Assembly: GCA_934096605.1 (NCBI GenBank)
Contig: CAKOMI010000034.1
Location: forward strand, 1 to 11,742
Source of the DNA: an uncultured Bacilli bacterium
GTDB taxonomy: Bacteria; Bacillota_I; Bacilli_A; RF39; UBA660
DNA: 11,742 bases
Direction: 5' to 3'
In this document: piece after piece, positions 6,859-11,742 of the stretch
How the letters are laid out: each line of letters starts with the position of its first letter
How positions within the stretch are numbered: position 1 is the stretch's first letter
Made by a program: the position numbers and the translations under genes
Notes under the pieces: generated by a model
The model's input: only the letters and a program-made list of their open reading frames with translations
Database searches by the model: none
Told to the model about the DNA's origin: nothing

Positions 6859-7558
6859 ATTTCATAATTAAATCAACTAATACAGGTGCAAGTATAACCA
6901 TTAATATAATTGGTATAAAAAACACTACTGAAATTATACTTATCTTAGTAGGTAACTTACCTATCTCACTTTTAACTTCCATTAAATGCTTATCTCTTAA
7001 AAAATCTAACTGATTATTTAAAGATTCTTCAATATTATTACCAAATATACTTGACTGAATAATATTTAAAACCGCATTATTAATCGTATCACTTGGTATT
7101 CTTTCTTTCATACCCATTAAACTTTCTGGAAAACTTTTACCTACTTTCATTTCACTTAAACTTTTTTTAAATTCACTTGATAACTCAGAATCAATATTTT
7201 TACTAGTAAGTGTTAAAGCATTAACTAAGTTACGTCCACTTTCCATCGTAAGACTTAAAACCTCAAAGAAAAATATAGCTTCTTCTTCTAGTTTCTTACT
7301 TCTTTTCTTAATAGGTAAATCAAGAACAAAATATTCACTTAGTACATGAAATAATACTAGTGTTACTGGTGCTAAAATATAACCATTCTTATTAAAAACA
7401 ATTAATAAAGTAAATATAGCTATTCCACATAAAAGTCTTAAATTAAGTAAATCTGTCGCGTCATACTTACAGTTTATTCCAAGTAACTTAATTTTCTTTT
7501 CAATTTTATCTATTGTTCTTACTGAGTAAATCCTTCTTACTAAACTTCTTTCTTTCAT
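6857..7558 (-). CDS. tadC: Tad pilus assembly platform protein TadC
   Basis: 233 residues. TadC is the second inner-membrane platform protein of the Tad pilus and pairs with TadB above the ATPase TadA. A type II secretion F domain (T2SSF) spans about 93-223, with the conserved stretch EEAIFFFEVLSLTMESGRNLVNAL (92-115) and the SSIFGNNIEESLNNQLDFLRDK block (169-190). Hydrophobic segments lie at about 40-56, 60-78 and 207-230. Its ATG shares one base with the tadB stop (TAATG), and GAGGTGA lies 7 nt upstream, so translation is coupled to tadB. It is somewhat shorter at the N-terminus than typical proteobacterial TadC (about 300 residues). It is the last gene of the operon and is followed by a hairpin terminator. 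Confidence 0.88.
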   Translation of the reverse strand: MKERSLVRRIYSVRTIDKIEKKIKLLGINCKYDATDLLNLRLLCGIAIFTLLIVFNKNGYILAPVTLVLFHVLSEYFVLDLPIKKRSKKLEEEAIFFFEVLSLTMESGRNLVNALTLTSKNIDSELSSEFKKSLSEMKVGKSFPESLMGMKERIPSDTINNAVLNIIQSSIFGNNIEESLNNQLDFLRDKHLMEVKSEIGKLPTKISIISVVFFIPIILMVILAPVLVDLIMK

Positions 7559-8562
7559 TACATCTTCACCTCAAGAACTTTCTTGATTACTAAAATATAA
7601 AGAATATAAAATAGAGTTATAAATAATAGTAATATTCTGCCCATAATAGTTGTAAACATAGGTGTAAAATAAGATGGATTAAGTAAATATATTACTAAAA
7701 TAAATAAAAATGGTAGAACACATAAAATTCTAAAAACAAAAATACTAGCACTAGTAAGACTTTGCATTTCTTGTTTTAATTTTTTCTTATTAAAGAAATT
7801 CTTTTCAATTGTCCCAAATACTCTTACAATATTACCACCAGTTTTATTTAAAAGAGAAAGTGAACTAGTAATATATTTTGCATCATCTAATTTAACCCGG
7901 TTATAAAATCTATCAAATACAACCTCAATACTAAGTCCATATGTCATATCTAAATATATCTTTTTAAATTCATCACTAATAGGTCCTTCTAACTCTTCTT
8001 TTACTATTTCTACAGCTTGCATAATATTTCTACCTGATTTAAAACTATTATTCATAATAATAATGGCTTTTAATAAGTCTTCTTCAACTCTTTTTCTTTT
8101 TCTTTCATATTCTATTTCTAAGAATATATCTGGTAAAAAGAAACCTATTATAAATGATAATAGTAAACTCATAACACTTACACTCACAAGTTGAAACATA
8201 CTAGTTACAATATTTAAAAGAATTAGTAAAATACCTATCAGTAATTTAATAGATACATAATCCATACCCGTAAAATTAAATCTATTTTCATAACGAATAT
8301 GTTTATCATAACGTTTACTATAGTTAGTTAAAAATACACTTTTCTTTAACCGTTTACTTAAACGATGTATTAACTTCCAAAATGTATCATAAAGGATATC
8401 AAAAAAAGACTTTTCATAATCATGAACACTTATTAAAGCAAACTTTTCAAATCTTTTTTCTAAAGAAATAATTCGTTTTTGTCTAATCAAATAAACAATT
8501 AAAATAAGTAGTATAATTATAACTAACCCTTGGGTAATTAATATTTGGCTAGAACTACTCAA
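7558..8562 (-). CDS. tadB: Tad pilus assembly platform protein TadB
   Basis: About 334 residues. The start is likely TTG 8562-8560, 9 nt after AAGGAGG (8572-8578); the in-frame TTG at 8568 is only 3 nt away from that site. TadB is the inner-membrane protein that works with TadC and the TadA ATPase to assemble Flp pili. Numbering from 8562: a first hydrophobic segment at about 9-27, then a cytosolic stretch, two hydrophobic segments at about 104-122 and 126-148, a T2SSF domain at about 161-288 with SFKSGRNIMQAVEIVKEEL (173-191) and LLNKTGGNIVRVFGTIE (237-253), and two C-terminal segments (271-294, 307-327). This is the normal TadB layout and length. It sits 17 nt after tadA and overlaps tadC by one base. 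Confidence 0.9.
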   Translation of the reverse strand: MSSSSQILITQGLVIIILLILIVYLIRQKRIISLEKRFEKFALISVHDYEKSFFDILYDTFWKLIHRLSKRLKKSVFLTNYSKRYDKHIRYENRFNFTGMDYVSIKLLIGILLILLNIVTSMFQLVSVSVMSLLLSFIIGFFLPDIFLEIEYERKRKRVEEDLLKAIIIMNNSFKSGRNIMQAVEIVKEELEGPISDEFKKIYLDMTYGLSIEVVFDRFYNRVKLDDAKYITSSLSLLNKTGGNIVRVFGTIEKNFFNKKKLKQEMQSLTSASIFVFRILCVLPFLFILVIYLLNPSYFTPMFTTIMGRILLLFITLFYILYILVIKKVLEVKM

Positions 8563-8571
8563 AACCAATCC

Positions 8572-8578
8572 CCTCCTT
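8572..8578 (-). promoter_or_regulatory. Ribosome binding site deciding the TTG start of tadB
   Basis: AAGGAGG lies just after the tadA stop codon. Two TTG codons follow in frame, 3 nt and 9 nt away. The 9-nt spacing (TTG 8562-8560) is the usable one, making tadB two codons shorter than the longest reading. Confidence 0.55.
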
Positions 8579-8579
8579 T

Positions 8580-9917
8580 TTATTTTTTTACTGGAAACAT
8601 AAAGTCAATTTCTGAAATACCCTTAGTACTAATTTTCTTATAAACTTTTGGAACCGTATCATTATATAAGGTATATTCTCCATCTACTTCACCATTACTA
8701 GTTAAACCATGTTGATGAAAAGCAAATATTTCTTTTAAGCTTATTTCTTCTCCATTAAAGCTCTCTAATTCACTAATACTAGTAATTTTTCTTTTACCAT
8801 CACTCATTCTTTCAATATTTATAACCAAGTCAATCGCACTAACAATATACTCTCTAATGGCTTTAATAGGAATATCAAGTCCACTCATCAAAACCATAGT
8901 TTCTAGTCTGTTTAACGCGTCCCGTGCCCCGTTCGCATGCAGTGTTGTTAAAGACCCTTCATGACCTGTATTCATGGCTTGTAGCATATCAAATGCTTCT
9001 TTTCCACGTACCTCACCCACTATTATACGATCAGGCCGCATCCGTAGGGCATTAATAACTAAATCCCTAATTGTTACTTCTCCTTCATTATCATAATTAG
9101 TAACTCTAGTTTCAAGGGAAATTACATGTTCTTTTTCCATTTTAAGTTCTGCTGCATCTTCTATTGTAATAATACGTTCATTATCGGGAATAAAACCACT
9201 TAAAACATTTAAAAGAGTTGTTTTACCAGAGCCCGTTCCACCACAAACAATAATATTACATTTACCTCGTACTGCTGCCTCTAAAAATGTCGCCATATAA
9301 GGAGTCATAGACCCAATTCTTATCATATCATCTGGTGTAGCCATTGAAGGCTTAAACTTACGAATTGTAATAACTGGTCCTTTAGTCGAAAGCGGTGGTA
9401 TTATAGCATTAATACGTGACCCATCTTTTAGTCTTGAATCCACCATTGGATTTGTCGCATCAATTGTCCTTCCCATTGGCCCAATTAACCTTTCAATTGT
9501 TCTTACGATATGTTCATCATTAATAAAAGAAACACTTTCATCTTTAATTAATTGTCCATCTATTTCAATATATATTTCTTTCGGACTATTAACCATAATC
9601 TCCGTAATATTTTTATCTTCTAAAAGTTCAGTTAAAGGCCCATAGCCATTAATCTCATTATCTATTAAATTATATAAATGACTTCTTTCTAAATTAGTTA
9701 AATCATATCCTTCAATCGTATGATCAATTTCATCATTAATAAATTGTTGTAATAACTTATCTTCTGGTACTTCTTTATCAATTAAATTTTCTACAATAGT
9801 TGTTCTTAAATCATCTAATAACTTTTTATCTGGAAATATATCATAGTCATTAACCTCTAGTGTTTTTGTTTTCTTTCTTTCAATATTAAAGGCTTCAATT
9901 AAACTAGTTTTCTTCAT
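8580..9917 (-). CDS. tadA: Tad pilus ATPase TadA (CpaF-type)
   Basis: 445 residues, ATG start with GAGGG 6 nt upstream. It is the cytosolic hexameric ATPase that powers Flp pilus assembly through TadB and TadC. The N-terminal domain of CpaF-type ATPases (about 60-180) contains NGYGPLTELLED (90-101) and ITEIMVNSP (104-112). The motor domain has Walker A GGTGSGKTT (226-234), the Asp box TIEDAAEL (251-258) with E253 and D254, Walker B RIIVGEVRG (297-305) and the His box LTTLHAN (323-329). All catalytic motifs are intact and the length is normal for the family. The gene overlaps the end of tadZ by 14 nt, implying translational coupling. The codons around the Walker B and His boxes are markedly G+C-rich for this genome. 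Identification is secure; TadA and CpaF are the same family. Confidence 0.96.
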   Translation of the reverse strand: MKKTSLIEAFNIERKKTKTLEVNDYDIFPDKKLLDDLRTTIVENLIDKEVPEDKLLQQFINDEIDHTIEGYDLTNLERSHLYNLIDNEINGYGPLTELLEDKNITEIMVNSPKEIYIEIDGQLIKDESVSFINDEHIVRTIERLIGPMGRTIDATNPMVDSRLKDGSRINAIIPPLSTKGPVITIRKFKPSMATPDDMIRIGSMTPYMATFLEAAVRGKCNIIVCGGTGSGKTTLLNVLSGFIPDNERIITIEDAAELKMEKEHVISLETRVTNYDNEGEVTIRDLVINALRMRPDRIIVGEVRGKEAFDMLQAMNTGHEGSLTTLHANGARDALNRLETMVLMSGLDIPIKAIREYIVSAIDLVINIERMSDGKRKITSISELESFNGEEISLKEIFAFHQHGLTSNGEVDGEYTLYNDTVPKVYKKISTKGISEIDFMFPVKK

Positions 9918-10686
9918 TAATAACCCTCTTTTCTACGCTCATTAAATCGACTGCTAAACGTGTCATAGTAGTATAGTCTTTATTAAAAGTACCACTAGCT
10001 TTCTTATCAAGCGTAATAATATTACCATTCATAATATACGTATCAATATTTTTAATATAAAATTCACTACTAATTTCATAATTAACATTTTCTTTTAAAA
10101 TATTTTTAATATCAAACATCGTAAAATACTTTTTAAATGGATCTCTAGAATTATTAAGAAGAATCTTATAATTATCTTTATTTAAATCTCTAAATATAGA
10201 TAACAAACTTTTAATATTTTTTAAATCCATCGGATCATTATTCATCACAAATAGTATCTCTGTAACCGCATCTAATATAACTAAGTTAAGTTCATTTAAA
10301 ATATGATTAGTATCTATTAATACAATGTCATATAAATATTCTGCTTTATCAATTGCAATTTCTATATATTTAGAATCTATTTTAGATGCTTGTCTTGGAT
10401 CTTTTGGACACGCTAAAATATCAATATGATCATCATACTTAGTAACATAATCTAAAAAGTTATGAAATCTATTGTTATTGTAATCATCTACAAAATTATA
10501 AATTGTTTTATTAGTTGGCGTATTTAAACATAAAGAAATATTTCCCCCTGATAAATCTAAATCCATAATTAAAACTTTTTTACCTAGTGTTTCATATATT
10601 CCCGCTAAATTAAGTGTCGTAATAGTCTTACCAACTCCTCCTTTACCAGAAAATAAAGAAACACTTTTACCCGTTTTCTTTTTCAC
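9904..10686 (-). CDS. tadZ: TadZ/CpaE-type MinD-like ATPase
   Basis: About 260 residues. GTG 10686-10684 is preferred because AGGTGA (10692-10697) lies 5 nt upstream; an in-frame GTG at 10695 is the alternative. TadZ/CpaE proteins are ParA/MinD-like ATPases that place the Tad machine in the cell. Numbering from 10686: a deviant Walker A, FSGKGGVGKTITTLNLA, at 12-28 (signature and P-loop lysines present), LIMDLDLSGGNIS (39-51) as the A' region, and VLIDTNH (122-128) as the Walker B region. The usual N-terminal receiver-like domain of TadZ/CpaE (whole protein normally about 350-400 residues) is missing, so only the ATPase part remains. Its position between the pseudopilin genes and tadA, with a 14-nt overlap into tadA, supports TadZ over a stray MinD. 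Confidence 0.85.
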   Translation of the reverse strand: MKKKTGKSVSLFSGKGGVGKTITTLNLAGIYETLGKKVLIMDLDLSGGNISLCLNTPTNKTIYNFVDDYNNNRFHNFLDYVTKYDDHIDILACPKDPRQASKIDSKYIEIAIDKAEYLYDIVLIDTNHILNELNLVILDAVTEILFVMNNDPMDLKNIKSLLSIFRDLNKDNYKILLNNSRDPFKKYFTMFDIKNILKENVNYEISSEFYIKNIDTYIMNGNIITLDKKASGTFNKDYTTMTRLAVDLMSVEKRVINEEN

Positions 10687-10691
10687 AATAG

Positions 10692-10697
10692 TCACCT
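10692..10697 (-). promoter_or_regulatory. Ribosome binding site deciding the GTG start of tadZ
   Basis: AGGTGA overlaps the TAG stop of the preceding pseudopilin gene and lies 5 nt before GTG 10686-10684. The other in-frame GTG (10695-10693) falls within this site and lacks a spaced ribosome site of its own. Confidence 0.55.
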
Positions 10698-11067
10698 ATT
10701 CTTTCTTACTTATTATAACACGTTCTTTATCTTTTGTCCCTACTCGGGATACTTTTATCTCATACTCATTAATTCTAATAACTTTACCAAATATGGAATC
10801 TACTTTAGTATCTAAAGTAACAGTTATTTTGTTGTCTGATACATTTATTTCAGTATCATCTAAAGATACCCCATTTAAAGTGAGAGTCTTCTTAGCACTT
10901 AAAATATCCTCATCTTTAAAATATTCTTTAATACTTTCTTCAACAATACCCGTGTATTCATTTTTTTTATAGTACAAAAGACCAACATCAATAACTAAAG
11001 CCGCCATTGTAAGAATAATAGGTATAAGCATTACAAATATAATAAGTGTTTGTCCCCTCTTATTCAT
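10696..11067 (-). CDS. TadG-like minor pseudopilin (Tad/TadE-G N-terminal family)
   Basis: 123 residues from ATG 11067-11065. This start is chosen because GGAAAGGA lies 9 nt upstream and the protein then begins MNKRGQTL, the same leader as the two preceding gene products. A longer reading from a TTG at 11088 would bury that leader. After the Gly5 cleavage point comes one hydrophobic helix (about 8-30) ending in AALVIDVGLLYYKKNEY (22-38), the typical 'a.lviDvG.ly..r..' pattern of TadG-like N-terminal (PF13400-type) proteins. The rest is a short extracellular beta-rich domain. It is far shorter than classical TadG, which carries a von Willebrand A domain, so TadF or a second TadE are alternatives. 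Position +5 after the cut is Ile, not the usual Glu. The gene overlaps tadE by 8 nt. Confidence 0.72.
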   Translation of the reverse strand: MNKRGQTLIIFVMLIPIILTMAALVIDVGLLYYKKNEYTGIVEESIKEYFKDEDILSAKKTLTLNGVSLDDTEINVSDNKITVTLDTKVDSIFGKVIRINEYEIKVSRVGTKDKERVIISKKE

Positions 11068-11407
11068 AAGCAATAGTCCTTTCCACAATAATTGTATGTG
11101 GATTACCTAAGATAACACCAAGTCCTGGTGTAACTATATCTGTTGTTTTTTTGAGAAAAAATGTCATTGTTTCATTATTATCATTTTTAATCTCTAAAGA
11201 AACATCTTTATCTTCTAAACGTAATTCTTTTTTGATATCATCATAAGAATAAGAATTACGATATAAATCAACCACGTCACTTAACTCACTAACCATCTCA
11301 TTTTGAAAATAAATGATCCGGCCAATATCTATTATAGAAAGCAGCATAAAAATAAAGATAGGTAAAATAATAACAAATTCTACCAATGCTTGACCCCTTT
11401 TATTCAT
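11060..11407 (-). CDS. tadE: TadE-like minor pseudopilin
   Basis: 115 residues, ATG with GAGGTG 5 nt upstream, 10 nt after the flp stop. The N-terminus MNKRG|QALVEFVIILPIF is a class III (type IV pilin-like) leader: cleavage is expected after Gly5, with Glu at +5 and Phe at +6. One hydrophobic helix (about 8-27) leads into IIDIGRIIYFQNEMVSELSDVVDLYRNS (25-52), the TadE pattern 'iidfGr..y.q....a......R'. The C-terminal part ends in GNPHTIIVERTIAYE, typical of the extracellular TadE domain. TadE proteins are minor pilus components needed for Flp pilus assembly and are processed by the prepilin peptidase TadV, which is not in this window. The first 30 bases are almost identical to the start of flp. 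Confidence 0.87.
   Translation of the reverse strand: MNKRGQALVEFVIILPIFIFMLLSIIDIGRIIYFQNEMVSELSDVVDLYRNSYSYDDIKKELRLEDKDVSLEIKNDNNETMTFFLKKTTDIVTPGLGVILGNPHTIIVERTIAYE
11077..11084 (-). promoter_or_regulatory. Ribosome binding site for the TadG-like gene, inside tadE
   Basis: GGAAAGGA within the last codons of tadE lies 9 nt before ATG 11067. Together with the conserved MNKRGQ leader it fixes this start in preference to the upstream TTG at 11088. Confidence 0.6.
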
Positions 11408-11417
11408 AGTTCACCTC

Positions 11418-11636
11418 TTATTTTTTCTCTAGTTTTTCATATTCCTTTTTACTCATGCAAGTAGCCTCGCCCGGTTTATCACCTTCTACGTATACGTCAT
11501 CAACAAGACTACAACTAGTTTTAGTTATTGAATCCTTTAAATAGCCCCCAAAATACGATACAACACTGACGGTAATAACACTTATAAGGGCAATAATTAA
11601 AACATACTCTACTAATGCTTGACCTCTTTTATTCAT
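11418..11636 (-). CDS. flp: Flp-type pilin, major subunit of the Tad pilus
   Basis: 72 residues, ATG with AAGGAGA 6 nt upstream. MNKRG|QALVEYVLIIALISVITVSVVSYFGGYL shows the Flp signature: cleavage after Gly5, Glu at +5 and Tyr at +6 (the 'G-x4-E-Y' motif), then one hydrophobic helix. The mature pilin would be 67 residues. Its tail (about 35-72) is longer than in many Flp pilins, charged, and contains Cys42 and Cys60, which could form a disulfide outside the cell. It is the first gene of the operon, with a short leader of about 25 nt from an extended -10 promoter, as expected for the most abundant component. The prepilin peptidase that would cut it is not seen nearby. Confidence 0.9.
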   Translation of the reverse strand: MNKRGQALVEYVLIIALISVITVSVVSYFGGYLKDSITKTSCSLVDDVYVEGDKPGEATCMSKKEYEKLEKK

Positions 11637-11667
11637 AACTATTCTCCTTGCCTACTCTACACTTTAA

Positions 11668-11696
11668 ATTATAGCAAAAAAAAAGAGTGATAACAA
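11668..11696 (-). promoter_or_regulatory. Extended -10 promoter of the tad operon
   Basis: The minus strand reads TTGTTA (11691-11696), a 17-nt spacer and a perfect TATAAT (11668-11673), preceded by TGC, which makes an extended -10. The -35 lies within the loop of the hairpin that ends an upstream transcript, and the spacer contains its T-run. Transcription should start near 11661. Confidence 0.7.
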
Positions 11697-11702
11697 GCAC
11701 TC
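11676..11702 (-). terminator. Probable terminator of a gene beyond the right edge
   Basis: On the minus strand GAGTG, an 8-nt loop and CACTC (plus-strand 11685-11702) are followed by nine T (11676-11684). The stem is only 5 bp but the T-run is strong. It implies a minus-strand gene ending at or beyond 11703-11742; the window has too little sequence to identify it. Confidence 0.55.
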
Positions 11703-11742
11703 ATTTACTTTTGTATTGCAAGAATATTACAAACAAAAACTA

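Noticed and set aside
1..11742. Use of TGA as tryptophan, as in mycoplasmas
   Set aside because: No TGA interrupts any gene and Trp is TGG where checked (for example FWMDYD in the large protein). Absence of TGA stops among ten completed genes is consistent with AT-rich bias.
11703..11742. Tail of an upstream gene, with TAG at the very edge
   Set aside because: Forty bases are too few to choose a frame; only the following terminator suggests such a gene.

Overview
The window looks like chromosome from an AT-rich (roughly 30% G+C by eye), single-membrane, probably gut-associated member of the Bacillota, perhaps one of the uncultured Bacilli lineages. The reasons are low G+C, strong AGGAGG/AGGTG ribosome sites, some GTG and TTG starts, a Tad pilus operon without secretin or other outer-membrane parts, and surface-protein styles common in uncultured gut Firmicutes. 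Trp is read from TGG and no frame is broken by TGA, so the standard bacterial code fits. All completed genes end in TAA or TAG. Lineage is an inference; no rRNA or other marker gene is present.

Layout, left to right. (1) 1-503, minus: 5' part of an Rpn/PD-(D/E)XK nuclease-transposase family gene running off the left edge. (2) 617-1963, minus: an N-terminally anchored DUF6273-like surface protein. (3) 2062-2295, plus: a small XRE-type regulator, the only plus-strand gene. The 98 bp between (2) and (3) holds a good promoter for (2) and two AACA-N3-TGTT dyads that straddle its -35. (4) A hairpin terminator near 2303-2328 separates the regulator from 2331-6771, minus: a 1372-residue secreted or anchored protein with a TasA/SipW-type head, Ig-like modules and a beta-helix made of seven 114-residue units, followed by an overlapping small acidic membrane protein. 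(5) 6857-11636, minus: a compact Tad (Flp) pilus operon in the order flp, tadE, tadG-like, tadZ, tadA, tadB, tadC. It starts from an extended -10 promoter at the right edge and ends in a hairpin just after tadC.

How the genes work together. Flp is the pilin, and TadE and the TadG-like protein are minor pseudopilins with the same MNKRGQ leader. TadA is the ATPase motor, TadB and TadC form the inner-membrane platform, and TadZ is the localising ATPase. No prepilin peptidase is visible, so it must be encoded elsewhere. The long beta-helix protein directly downstream is probably another surface component. Its link to the pilus rests on position and shared strand only, because a terminator and a separate putative promoter lie between them.

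No stretch over about 300 bases lacks a gene; the intergenic gaps are about 113, 98, 35, 85 and 106 bp. No tRNA, rRNA, CRISPR array, insertion sequence ends or riboswitch was seen.
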